Shown here piece by piece: positions 18,097 through 26,328 of a stretch of DNA of 64,000 bases. The DNA lies in assembly GCA_964446835.1 (NCBI GenBank), contig CAYUQT010000018.1, positions 87,301-151,300 on the forward strand. Reading direction: 5' to 3'. Both the position numbers and the translations under genes were made by a program. The notes beneath the pieces were generated by a model. It worked only from the letters and a program-made list of their open reading frames with translations. It was not told the origin of the DNA and made no database searches. Position 1 is the stretch's first letter. The number at the start of each line of letters is the position of its first letter. The stretch comes from CAYUQT01 sp964446835 (GTDB taxonomy: Bacteria; Planctomycetota; Phycisphaerae; UBA1845; JAFGLZ01).

Positions 18097-19431
18097 TCAG
18101 GCCATTCGACGGAACGTCGCTTGTGCCACCGGACCCCGAAGACGCGCTCGGACATCGCACTTGCCTACTGCTTCTGCGATGATCGCGAATGTCTCTTCCA
18201 GGGCCTTCAGATAACGGTCAATCGTCGCTTCGTCGTGGGCCAGCGACAGCATGAAGCCCTTTCCGGTCAGGAACCCGCGGGCGAGCATCTCTTGAGTGAA
18301 CAGCGTCGAGATGGCCATCGCGTCGTCAGTGTACTCGAATGCGAACGAAGGAACAGGGGGCTTGCCCAGCACCTTGACGGCGGCGCTGGTTTTGGCAACC
18401 GCCTGGCGGATGCCCTCCTGAAGTCTACCGCCGAGCTTCCAGAAATACTCGGGTGCGTCAACTGCCTGCAGCTTCCGAATGGTTGCCAATGCGGCGGCTG
18501 GACCGATTCCCTCTGTCCAGTAGCTGCTGCTGATGAACGATCGCTGAGCAGATTCCATCACCTCGCGACGTCCCATGACGGCACCCATCGCGTATCCGTT
18601 ACTCATCGCCTTGGCGATTACGGTCATATCGCCCGTGATGCCCAGAACTTCCTGGGCACCCCCCATGGCGTAGCGGAAGCCCACGGTCACCTCGTCAAAG
18701 ATCAGTACACAACCGTGTTTGCTGGCCAGACGCCGGACCGTCGGCAGGAAGTCCGGGTGAGGCTCGTACTGGCGGATCGGCTCCATGATGATGGCCGCGA
18801 ACTGTCCCGGATTCTCCTCCAGCAGGGCATCGAGTTGTTCGGCGTGGTTGTACTCGAATGGGACCGCCGTACCCATCAGTCCCTTGGGCACGCCTACGGC
18901 GTCCAAGCCGGGTAGAAGATGACTCTTGAGGGAATCCTCGCCCACCAGGTTGGCCGCCAAGTACCAGTCGCTCCAACCGTGGTAACCACAGAACGCGACG
19001 CGGTCACGCCCCGTGTGCGCCCGTGCGATCCGAATGGCCACGGACAGCGCCTCGCCACCCGTTCGCGTGAAACGTACCATTTCGGCACAAGAAAACGTCT
19101 CACAGAGGAGCTCGGCCAGTTCGACTTCGTCGGGAGAGTTCAGTGTGCTGGTCACGCCGCAATCGATGCGTTGGCGTACGGCGGCGTCGACGTCCGGATC
19201 GGCATAGCCGCAGATCGCCTGTCCGACACTCATCTGCATATCGATGTATTCACGACCGGCCAGGTCCCACACACGGCAACCCTTGGCCTTGCTGAAGTAC
19301 GTAGGCCATTGTTCCGGCGCGAACAACTCTGCTCGTTTGCTCAGAAGTTGTCCGCCTCCTGGAATGAGCCGGAGTGCCTTCTGCCAGAGTTGCCATCCGG
19401 GGTTCGTATTTGAAGTCTGCTGCGATGCCAT
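18097..19431 (-). CDS. Class III PLP aminotransferase, glutamate-1-semialdehyde-aminomutase-like
   Basis: The 444-residue product belongs to the fold-type I, class III aminotransferases. Visible motifs are YIDMQMSVGQAICGYADP near the start, the cofactor-binding TGGEA (about 124-128), the Asp that binds the pyridine nitrogen in FDEVTVGFR (Asp246) and the Schiff-base lysine in VIAKAMSNGYAMGAVMG (Lys274). It resembles HemL, but several features (EPIRQYEPHPDFL, no neighbouring haem genes) suggest a HemL-like aminotransferase of sugar or amino-acid metabolism instead of the haem-pathway enzyme. The ATG at 19431 follows GAGGAG by eight bases. The next gene leftward starts 115 bases after its stop. 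Confidence 0.85.
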   Translation of the reverse strand: MASQQTSNTNPGWQLWQKALRLIPGGGQLLSKRAELFAPEQWPTYFSKAKGCRVWDLAGREYIDMQMSVGQAICGYADPDVDAAVRQRIDCGVTSTLNSPDEVELAELLCETFSCAEMVRFTRTGGEALSVAIRIARAHTGRDRVAFCGYHGWSDWYLAANLVGEDSLKSHLLPGLDAVGVPKGLMGTAVPFEYNHAEQLDALLEENPGQFAAIIMEPIRQYEPHPDFLPTVRRLASKHGCVLIFDEVTVGFRYAMGGAQEVLGITGDMTVIAKAMSNGYAMGAVMGRREVMESAQRSFISSSYWTEGIGPAAALATIRKLQAVDAPEYFWKLGGRLQEGIRQAVAKTSAAVKVLGKPPVPSFAFEYTDDAMAISTLFTQEMLARGFLTGKGFMLSLAHDEATIDRYLKALEETFAIIAEAVGKCDVRARLRGPVAQATFRRMA

Positions 19432-20271
19432 CCTGCATCTCCTCGGAACGGGGTTCCGCGAACGCGATCAACTCTTCTATGGGGCCGTTGGCCACAACTG
19501 TCAACGAGACTCTACCGCAATCGTGTCGTGCGGGGGAACCTTGAGTCATCAGTGAAGCGAGATGATCCCACCGCGGAGCACATCCATCAAGGGGGCAGTA
19601 AGGTTCGCTCCTTCGGGGAGGAAGGGACTCCGAGGGGACGAGCGGCTTGGATCTCCGCTCGACCAACCGGCGATGAGCATCGGAGCGTAGAGTCCTGCTC
19701 AGAGGCCATGTGGAGGTTCAAGACCACTGCTGGAAGAGACGTGTTGTTCATCTCGGCCAGGGCGTGCCCGAAGACCCGGGCAGCGAAACGGCTGGCATCA
19801 CATCATCCGATGATCCAGTCGACGGAGACCCTCCCCGTCTTCTATGGTTGTATCCTTAGGCGTTTTGAAGCGTCCCTGCCTCCCCGAAAGGGTAAAAGTG
19901 GTGGTAGGTGAGGCACCCCATTTTTCGCATTCAACTATAATCGAGGAGGCTTGGTCAGCCCAAGTCGATCGGCCAAAGACCTTATGTTGTTCTATCTGAA
20001 GTATTTATGAATTGCCATGTCAAGGATAGAGGGATGCGCAAAAAATTTGGTCCTGAGTCCTTTTTTCCTTGACTCCGTCGAGCCAAGAGGGGACAATAGC
20101 TTCTGGCTTGGGAGAGTGTCAGGAGGCGAGGCAGGAGGGAATGTGGGAAGGGTGCAGAGGGAAAAAGGCACTAGTCATTCCCATTACTCCATTAGCCCCC
20201 TAGTCACCTCTTTTTAACGTTGTACTCACGTCACGTGAGGGGTCATGTCTCTTGGGAAGGAGGTTGTTGCG
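19432..20271. other. Long intergenic region without a convincing gene
   Basis: About 840 bases between the leftward aminotransferase gene and the rightward PEP-CTERM gene. Short frames exist (for example 19528-19911) but they are Arg/Gly-rich, lack ribosome-binding sites and look like chance. The part from 19920 to 20230 is richer in A+T and must contain the promoters for the divergent genes. A CTTGG...CCAAG inverted repeat sits near 19954-19968. No RNA gene was recognised. Confidence 0.5.
20225..20239. promoter_or_regulatory. Perfect palindrome upstream of the PEP-CTERM gene
   Basis: CTCACGT-C-ACGTGAG is a perfect 7-1-7 palindrome whose end is 17 bases before the AAGGAGG of the PEP-CTERM gene. 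Its position in the 5' region fits an operator for a dimeric regulator or a small mRNA stem-loop. No regulator is known for it from this sequence. Confidence 0.45.
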
Positions 20272-21324
20272 ATGGGTAAGTTTTTGGTGTGTGTTTGTGT
20301 GGTTTTGGTGGCAGCGACAGGTGCGTACGCTGATTTGGTCACCAAGAGTATGAATTTCAGCGACACGACGCAGGGTGCGAGCGCAAACATTGGACTCAGT
20401 GGATCGGCGACCTTGTCCGGTTCGGGCACCTACTACAGCTGGGCAGGCTGGCCCACAAACGCGTGGCAGGGTGTGAACATTTCGTTCGCCAACCAAACGC
20501 TGGGGCTGTCCATGACCAATCCGGGGACCAGAGCTTCGGATCCGGATGGGAATGGATCAGTCACATTTGACATGGACGATTTGCATCCCGGTGACACGCT
20601 CAGTCGTCTTCAGGCAGGCAAGCTGAACGATCTGAATGTCGATATTAAGGACGGCGCGAGCTGGACTTTTGGCCTGAGCGATCTTGCCATCAGTGGTACG
20701 TTTAATTCCCAGACTGTGTGGTTCTCGCTCTACAGTGGCAGCGGCTCGATCAACTCCCTGGCATTCGATATGACTGGTAGCCCGACTGGGACGATGACCA
20801 GTTATACAAAGGTTCCGCCACTGAGCAATCCGGGGGATCCGAATAGCGGTATGGTCCAGGCGTGGTATTCGATTGCTCCGTCAGGAAACCTCTCTGCTTC
20901 CTACAGCTCAACATATCATGGTAAGGTTAATCTGCCAGGTATCGGCGATGCTTACCTGGGGAGTTTTGCCCCCTCAGGTTCTGCGAATACCGGCATGACT
21001 CTGAGCAACGGCACCATGAAGCTGCTTGAGCTTGCTGGTCCGTATGCTCGGGACGTCGCCGTGGATATTCATGCCGACGCAGGCTCGGTGAGTATGGGAT
21101 TCAGCAGCAGTGGTAGCTGGGGTTACAACAACTACTCCGGTGGAACGAACCCGTACTACGTGATCTCGCTGGGCTACAATGTCGGTGGGAACGTTACGAC
21201 GGGCACAACCCACATGGATCTCTACGATACGATCATCGATGTGATCCCCGAGCCGACGACTATCGCTGTGCTCGGTCTGGGTGGCGTGCTGTTCTCGATG
21301 GCTCGCAAGCGTCGCGTTCGGTAG
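20272..21324 (+). CDS. PEP-CTERM sorting-domain surface protein
   Basis: The ATG at 20272 follows AAGGAGG by eight bases and opens a clean signal peptide (KFLVCVCVVLVAATGAYA). The 350-residue mature chain is rich in Ser, Gly, Thr, Asn and Asp and predicted to be beta-rich, with no catalytic motif. The C-terminus has the PEP-CTERM tripartite signal: VIPEPTT, a hydrophobic helix (IAVLGLGGVLFSM) and a basic tail (ARKRRVR). Such proteins are cleaved by an exosortase and released or anchored at the surface, often in biofilm or extracellular matrix; no exosortase gene lies in the window. A strong terminator follows. The longer frame from 20245 is rejected because it would place the ribosome-binding site inside the coding region. 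Confidence 0.92.
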   Translation: MGKFLVCVCVVLVAATGAYADLVTKSMNFSDTTQGASANIGLSGSATLSGSGTYYSWAGWPTNAWQGVNISFANQTLGLSMTNPGTRASDPDGNGSVTFDMDDLHPGDTLSRLQAGKLNDLNVDIKDGASWTFGLSDLAISGTFNSQTVWFSLYSGSGSINSLAFDMTGSPTGTMTSYTKVPPLSNPGDPNSGMVQAWYSIAPSGNLSASYSSTYHGKVNLPGIGDAYLGSFAPSGSANTGMTLSNGTMKLLELAGPYARDVAVDIHADAGSVSMGFSSSGSWGYNNYSGGTNPYYVISLGYNVGGNVTTGTTHMDLYDTIIDVIPEPTTIAVLGLGGVLFSMARKRRVR

Positions 21325-21382
21325 CCAACGGTCCGTCGTACAACCGGGAAGCTGTCAAGAGCTGACCTCTCAAGATGGTGAT

Positions 21383-21424
21383 CAGAGCCCCCTTGGCCCT
21401 GCCAGGGGGGCTCTGTAGTTTTTC
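21383..21424 (+). terminator. Strong rho-independent terminator after the PEP-CTERM gene
   Basis: CAGAGCCCCC pairs with GGGGGCTCTG; the loop can pair further (TGGC with GCCA). The stem is followed by TAGTTTTTC. It lies 59 bases after the stop codon. Confidence 0.85.
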
Positions 21425-21603
21425 GAAGCGTTTCGGCCTCTCCTTGCCTCAATGCCGTTCTGCTGCTTTCAAACACCGAAGCCGAGAAACACCCTAGGAC
21501 CATGATCTGACACACCGGTTGAGCCAAGTCACAACTGTTGGCCAGGCGCGACATGCCGCCGCAAGTCCCGATCCAACGAATTCATCTGACTAACCTCATC
21601 GGC

Positions 21604-22176
21604 TCAGAATGCTAAGGAGACAAGGACTCCGAGGACAGCAAGGAATAGACCTATCCAGATGGATACCTGTGGCCACTCCGCACCTCGAACATAGCCACGA
21701 ATGGCAATGAGTATGGCTCCCATTGAGCCGGGGTAGAGCAGGAGAGGCGTGCGACGCAGGCAAAGGACGACACCGAAGAAGACGAGTCCCAAACCAGCTC
21801 CCCACTGGATCAGATCTATCCATGGAAGGCGCTCTGCCAGAGTCATAGACTTCGAAACGGACTGTTCGGCAAGGAGTGCCGTCGGGTCGAACGGGGTGCC
21901 GCATTCAGGGCACCTTCTCGATGTGAGCCCGGAGAGCTCATATCTGCAGTTCCTGCAATGGAGTTCCAGTTCGGGGGGGATGGGCAAGGTGAAACGCTTA
22001 CCGCAGGTCGGGCAGGAACGCCGCTCCAGACCGGTGAGGTCATACCCACACGCGTCGCATCTCAGTTGGAGTTCCACCGGCACCGGCACGTCCTCGGACC
22101 AGAAGATACGTTTTGGTCTCCTCTGCTGTGACGCAGCGGAGGTGGGTCGTGGAGGTTTAGACGAGGATGAGGGCAC
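21604..22176 (-). CDS. Membrane protein with two N-terminal zinc ribbons
   Basis: The 190-residue protein starts at a GTG preceded by AGGA. Residues about 38-60 and 70-95 hold two zinc-ribbon knuckle pairs, CDACGYDLTGL...CPTCG and CRNCRYELSGL...CPECG, each with four Cys. Three hydrophobic segments follow (about 124-142, 147-163 and 170-189), so the ribbons lie at the cytoplasmic face of a small membrane protein. The CGYDLTG signature is very common in planctomycete proteins of unknown function. It begins 20 bases after the stop of the CBM9-like lipoprotein gene, so the two are almost certainly co-transcribed. No function can be given. Confidence 0.75.
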   Translation of the reverse strand: MPSSSSKPPRPTSAASQQRRPKRIFWSEDVPVPVELQLRCDACGYDLTGLERRSCPTCGKRFTLPIPPELELHCRNCRYELSGLTSRRCPECGTPFDPTALLAEQSVSKSMTLAERLPWIDLIQWGAGLGLVFFGVVLCLRRTPLLLYPGSMGAILIAIRGYVRGAEWPQVSIWIGLFLAVLGVLVSLAF

Positions 22177-22196
22177 CGACGGGCTTCCTATATACG

Positions 22197-23840
22197 TTAT
22201 CTCGATTTATTCACACCAGATGAGGCAATCCGCGGAAAGTCATCGGGACCAAAGCGGACCTCCTCGACTGACTGCGAGAGTCGGACTTCTCGCCAAGCGA
22301 CGCTGACCTGCCCCAGTCTCCAGAGGGTTGCCGTGATGGAAACAGGGTCCCGAAGATCGTGTCCGGCAAACTCTTCGGGTAAGAACACGAAACTCTCAGC
22401 TCCGGAGCCGCCTGCTCTCTCCAGACGACGAATCCTTCGGGTGTTGAATAACGGGACGGCCACACTCACGGAGATCGATGGGCGGGCACTTTCCATGCCG
22501 GCTGAATTGCCCGCGTCTACGCGAGTTGTGAGCTTCGAGCAACTCTGCTGCGGTGGGCGGTTGGGCTGCTCATGATATGAGACGATGTCGTCCTCGAGTC
22601 GAATGCTGTCTAGCCTGATCTGGGCCGGCGCAATGGACAGGATCTCAATCGCCCGAATGCTCCTTGACTGAAGCCCCGTTGCGAGAGATTCCATCGGAAG
22701 CGATACGGGGTTTCGGCCCGGGCGGGCGAGGAACCACGCCGTTCGCTCATGTCCTGCCGCGTCGCGTAGCCTTACGCCTAAGGTGGCCGTGTCTTTTCCC
22801 TCAAGAGAGAGTTCGAGTTTCAGCCACGACCAGCCTTTGAAGTTGCCTGAGGGGACGACGCGCGTAATTGAGCCCGAGTGGGTGTTGAACCTGACATCGA
22901 GCGAACGACGGCCGCCTGTTGCACGTCTGTCGCTGGGGCTTATAGTGGCTTCCTTCGCCTGCCAAGCCTCTGAGGAATCCTCTGCTCCCTCGATAGAGAG
23001 CTGACGCGTGGGGAGAGGAGATACAAGGAACGGTTTGGCGGGAGAGGGCCATTGAAGCACACCGGTTGGGATCGGTCGGTCTTCGTTTGGCGACGCAATC
23101 ATGCTCATCGGATAGAGGGAACTCAATTCATCAGCCAGGGCGTCATGCCTTATGATGTTGATCTTCCAGGGATGATCGGGGATGCCAACGTACTGAAGCG
23201 GAAGCATGATTTCGGCCTGCCAAAGCCCCCGAGTGACCGTGGCAGCTGCACGGACTGGGCCATCCCACCCGTTCTGAGGAATGGGAAACCCATTGAACCG
23301 TCGCGCATCAGATAGCACACCCTGCGGATTGATCGTGATGTCGTAGTAGGGTGCCTGCGGGAGTGGATTGGGCTGAAGTATGATCCGGCAGCTCTCGTCC
23401 TCGCCGACGTTCTCATCGTCATCCACCCAGTGGCGAATTCGAGGAGGGCCGATGCTGGTATCTGTTGGGCAGGACAAGCCAAGGTACAGACTATAGGCAT
23501 CATAGGCAATTCGCACCGATGTGGGGCGGCGAGCGGGTTGGTTTGGGCGACCGATCACTGTGAACCGTGAGTAATGCGGTGGTTGCTGCCAGATCCCCTC
23601 GTCCAATCTGCCGTCAATGACAGGGGGCAGAATTACGGGGATAGCCTGCACTGTCTGATGCCCCGTTGGGTCGATATGAGCTTGCTGGACGCCGGTGGTG
23701 GTCTCTGACGAGGTGGACTGGCCGCAGCCGATCGGAACACAGATTATGGCGGCAACCACCGGAAGCCATGCTCCCCAGACGATTCGACGGTCTCTCCAGT
23801 CTTTGCTGGAGAAAGAAGAGATTGGGGTTGGGCGGTGCAT
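22197..23840 (-). CDS. Lipoprotein with CBM9-like domain
   Basis: The 547-residue product has a lipoprotein signal ending VPIGC (lipid-modified Cys39). Residues about 65-260 match the family-9 carbohydrate-binding-like domain, with the signature VIDGRLDEGIWQQP, then SVRIAYDAYSLYLGLSC and DITINPQGVLSD. Residues about 320-420 form a second beta-sandwich (GWSWLKLELSLEGKDTATLGVRLRD) like those seen in carbohydrate-binding modules. No catalytic motif is visible, so it probably binds a glycan at the cell surface. It leads a two-gene leftward unit with the zinc-ribbon membrane protein, and its 5' region holds a promoter and a terminator that could attenuate it. The ribosome-binding site (GAGG 12 bases before ATG) is poor. 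Confidence 0.75.
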   Translation of the reverse strand: MHRPTPISSFSSKDWRDRRIVWGAWLPVVAAIICVPIGCGQSTSSETTTGVQQAHIDPTGHQTVQAIPVILPPVIDGRLDEGIWQQPPHYSRFTVIGRPNQPARRPTSVRIAYDAYSLYLGLSCPTDTSIGPPRIRHWVDDDENVGEDESCRIILQPNPLPQAPYYDITINPQGVLSDARRFNGFPIPQNGWDGPVRAAATVTRGLWQAEIMLPLQYVGIPDHPWKINIIRHDALADELSSLYPMSMIASPNEDRPIPTGVLQWPSPAKPFLVSPLPTRQLSIEGAEDSSEAWQAKEATISPSDRRATGGRRSLDVRFNTHSGSITRVVPSGNFKGWSWLKLELSLEGKDTATLGVRLRDAAGHERTAWFLARPGRNPVSLPMESLATGLQSRSIRAIEILSIAPAQIRLDSIRLEDDIVSYHEQPNRPPQQSCSKLTTRVDAGNSAGMESARPSISVSVAVPLFNTRRIRRLERAGGSGAESFVFLPEEFAGHDLRDPVSITATLWRLGQVSVAWREVRLSQSVEEVRFGPDDFPRIASSGVNKSR

Positions 23841-23977
23841 GGCAGCTTGGAACCTCGGACACCCGGGTTGGATTGTAGCCGGAGATCAGGTCACGCGCAA
23901 CCCCTTCAACAGTGAGCAAGATCTCTGATTCAGCAAGAATCTTGTGGAGGGCCTCAGTCTTGCCAGAAATCGGAGAC

Positions 23978-24044
23978 AAAAAAAGCCCGGTCGCTGAGAT
24001 GGGCTAGGGGGGGATAACCCATCCGTGTGGACTGCGACCAGGCT
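23978..24044 (-). terminator. Intrinsic terminator in the leader of the CBM9-like gene
   Basis: On the minus strand AGCCTGGTCGC (24044-24034) pairs with GCGACCGGGCT (23994-23984), 11 base pairs with one G-U, followed immediately by seven T. The interior holds another six-base-pair stem, GATGGG/CCCATC (24023-24018 with 24003-23998). No gene lies upstream on this strand for more than 2 kb, so it terminates a short leader or a small RNA, not a coding transcript. The CBM9-like gene begins 138 bases further on. Confidence 0.8.
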
Positions 24045-24113
24045 AGATTGAGAGCCTTACCACAGAGATAAGGATTTCGCGCTGTGTCGAGTCGAAACTA
24101 CCAACTCTCGCTA
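23978..24113 (-). ncRNA. Candidate small RNA or attenuator leader, about 135 nt
   Basis: A minus-strand promoter (24119-24147) and the strong terminator at 23978-24044 bracket a segment of about 135 bases with no plausible coding content. Predicted local pairings are CACAG with CTGTG, CCTTA with TAAGG, and AGGCT (24057-24053) with AGCCT (24044-24040). The last one uses the same bases as the left arm of the terminator stem, so the two structures exclude each other. This fits a riboswitch or attenuator upstream of the CBM9-like lipoprotein gene, or a free-standing small RNA. It matches no RNA family that I recognise. Confidence 0.5.
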
Positions 24114-24118
24114 CTGTA

Positions 24119-24147
24119 TTGTTACACGCTTTGCCGAGGAATGTCAA
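24119..24147 (-). promoter_or_regulatory. Sigma-70-type promoter reading leftward
   Basis: On the minus strand a perfect TTGACA (24147-24142) is followed by a 17-base spacer and TAACAA (24124-24119); an 18-base spacer gives AACAAT as the -10 with four of six consensus bases. Transcription would start near 24113 and run into the terminator at 23978. Confidence 0.55.
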
Positions 24148-24878
24148 ACGAAATCCGGCCAATCACCACAATTCCTAATTCGATGCAGACGTTAGGCTAG
24201 TGGCTCGCCGTAGTCCGTGTTACGTGTTCGCTGGGCTGGCATGTGAGGGGAATCGGGTCCCTCTCAAGGCCGGTCCAAAACCAAGGTCGCGTTGGGATCA
24301 GGGAGCCGACTGTTGTCTCCGAGAGGGGGCGCAGCGAGAAGGCCGAGTGGGTGGTCGACGAGCATTACAACCGTCGGCCAGCCCCTGCTGATCCCTTCCG
24401 AGCAAGGTCTGCTTCCACGCTTGACCTGCCCTTCGGGGTCTCTTCCGATACCTAACAAGGCGTATCATCGATTTATTACCTGTTGTGGGGTGCCAAGCTG
24501 AGAAATCAACTTCCGTGCGACTCCACACCAGGCTCCCGGGGCAGGACCTCTGATGGTCTCTCACCTGTTTCCTGTGATGGGCAATGGGCTGTGACCATTC
24601 GGACGCAGCACTCCTTTATCGTTGCCGGGCAAGGGGTGCGGTGCCCGTGACAGTGGCATGCGTCATTCGAGAAGATGGTTCCGAGCATATGCTGGCGATC
24701 AGCACGGGAGCGACCGAGATTAGGCCCCCTGATGGTGGTGGCAGCCTGACATCGCCGCCTTCATCGTGAAGTTAGGCCCTACTGGCAAGTCAAGCCCTTG
24801 AGACAATTGTCCGATGCATGCTTTACCGGTCTGTTGGAATCCAAGGCTGTCTCGGCGGGGACTGCACGGAGAAGAGTC
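24148..24878. other. Intergenic region without a recognised gene
   Basis: About 730 bases between the leftward leader RNA promoter and the rightward lipase-like gene. Only short, Arg/Pro/Ser-rich frames are present (for example 24200-24391 and 24584-24769), none with a good ribosome-binding site. I see no RNA gene or repeat. Confidence 0.45.
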
Positions 24879-26252
24879 ATGAGTTATTTGGCTTCAGGCG
24901 GTTTTCGTGGGATCGTGGGTCTTTCGTGCGTGGCCGTGATGATGTCGTGCGGCTGCTGGCTGGCCCCGCCGCCGGACGAACCGGAGTGGCTCATCAGCGT
25001 CGGAGACGTCACGACGGTGACTGGTGCAGAGGTGATCGCAGCCCATGATGCAACGCTTGCCGCCAACGGTGGTGTGGCAACGTCCGAGAACGAACTGGTG
25101 GGCGGCGGTTACGAGGAGTGGATTGAACTTCTGCGCAAGATCACCCCCATCATCCTCGAGTGCCGGAAGATCACCTACTGGGGTCGCGATGCCAACGACC
25201 AGAAGACGGTCATGACGGGCATGCTCTTTCTGCCCAGGCCGGGCCTCTTCGAACCCAGGCCCTACAGCGTCCCGCTGATTGCCTACCCTCATGGGACGGA
25301 GTTGAAACGAGCCCTGGTTCCGTCGAACCTGGACGGCGACGAATGGGTGTTCGGTGCGGCGGCATCGATGATTGGACGTTGTGCGGTGGCGATGCCTGAT
25401 CTGCCCGGCATGGGCGGGGCCGATCCGAACCGCTATCACCCCTATTGCCACGCCACATCCCTGGCATACAGCGTTGTAGACATGGTCCGGGCGGTCAAGG
25501 AGGCATTCGAGCGGGAACTGCGCTGGAGCCATCGCTGGAACGGTCGTCTGCACATCCTGGGCTACTCCGAGGGCGGATACGCCGCGATGGCGACCGTCAA
25601 AGAACTGCAGCTCAATGCGGCGAATTATCCGGGCCTGAGTATCACCAACTCGGCCTGCCTGGCCGGTCCACATGACCTGACCGGGGCGATGCGGAAGATG
25701 ATGATCGATCCCAATCTCCATTTCTCCCGCCCGTACTTCCTGCCCTACATGATCTACGGTTACAGCGCCATCTACGGAGGATACCTCGACCCCAACCTGG
25801 CGATGAGGTCCGTCCTGATGCCTGATCTCACGCAGTGGGCAAACGGTTCGATGACGGGTGACGATGTGGACACCCTGATCGAGCAGCGGATGGGCGTGGC
25901 CAAGGGGCAGGTGATTCCACGAGAATTGATGGAGCCAAACTGGGTCGCCCAGCAACTGGAGGACTCCACCTATCAGACCAGCCCGGTCGGACAGATCCTG
26001 GCGGCCAACAATCTCTGGTCGGGGTGGGCACCCAACCGGCCCATGCTGATCAGGCATTCTCCCGACGACGACTGCGTGCCGTACGCCAATTCTGTGAAGA
26101 TCTACGAGGAGTTCCTCAAGGCGGGGGCCGGCGACTATCTGACGTTCCGTCCGATTGGCAAGCCCGGCGACGGCATCGGGCACGTGACCGGAGCCATGTA
26201 CGGCATCCCGACGGGCATCATGTGGCTTCTGGACAAGTGTACCGGCAAGTAG
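24879..26252 (+). CDS. Secreted alpha/beta-hydrolase, lipase-like
   Basis: The ATG at 24879 has GGAG seven bases upstream and opens a signal (GIVGLSCVAVMMSCGCW), possibly a lipoprotein signal with an atypical lipobox. The 457-residue protein has a full alpha/beta-hydrolase triad: the nucleophile elbow GYSEGG with Ser230, an Asp in RHSPDDDCVPY (about 396-398) and His435 in GIGHVTG. The order and the text VPLIAYPHGTE and PDLPGMGGADPNRYHPYCHA resemble fungal/bacterial secretory lipases (LIP family) and related feruloyl or ester hydrolases. The substrate is unknown; the surroundings suggest ester groups on polysaccharides (inference). It is convergent with the UroD-like gene, 76 bases apart. Confidence 0.85.
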   Translation: MSYLASGGFRGIVGLSCVAVMMSCGCWLAPPPDEPEWLISVGDVTTVTGAEVIAAHDATLAANGGVATSENELVGGGYEEWIELLRKITPIILECRKITYWGRDANDQKTVMTGMLFLPRPGLFEPRPYSVPLIAYPHGTELKRALVPSNLDGDEWVFGAAASMIGRCAVAMPDLPGMGGADPNRYHPYCHATSLAYSVVDMVRAVKEAFERELRWSHRWNGRLHILGYSEGGYAAMATVKELQLNAANYPGLSITNSACLAGPHDLTGAMRKMMIDPNLHFSRPYFLPYMIYGYSAIYGGYLDPNLAMRSVLMPDLTQWANGSMTGDDVDTLIEQRMGVAKGQVIPRELMEPNWVAQQLEDSTYQTSPVGQILAANNLWSGWAPNRPMLIRHSPDDDCVPYANSVKIYEEFLKAGAGDYLTFRPIGKPGDGIGHVTGAMYGIPTGIMWLLDKCTGK

Positions 26253-26328
26253 CCGATGGCACGATCCCATTTATCATCCGGACAGACAATCACTACTCCG
26301 ATGGAGAATCCACCGTCGTGTCGAGGCG

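Noticed and set aside
18097..19431. hemL (haem-pathway GSAM)
   Set aside because: Family resemblance is clear, but active-site surroundings differ and no other haem gene is nearby, so only a class III aminotransferase call is supported.
19528..19911. 127-residue frame in the 19.4-20.3 kb gap
   Set aside because: No ribosome-binding site, biased Arg/Gly/Ser composition and no family resemblance.
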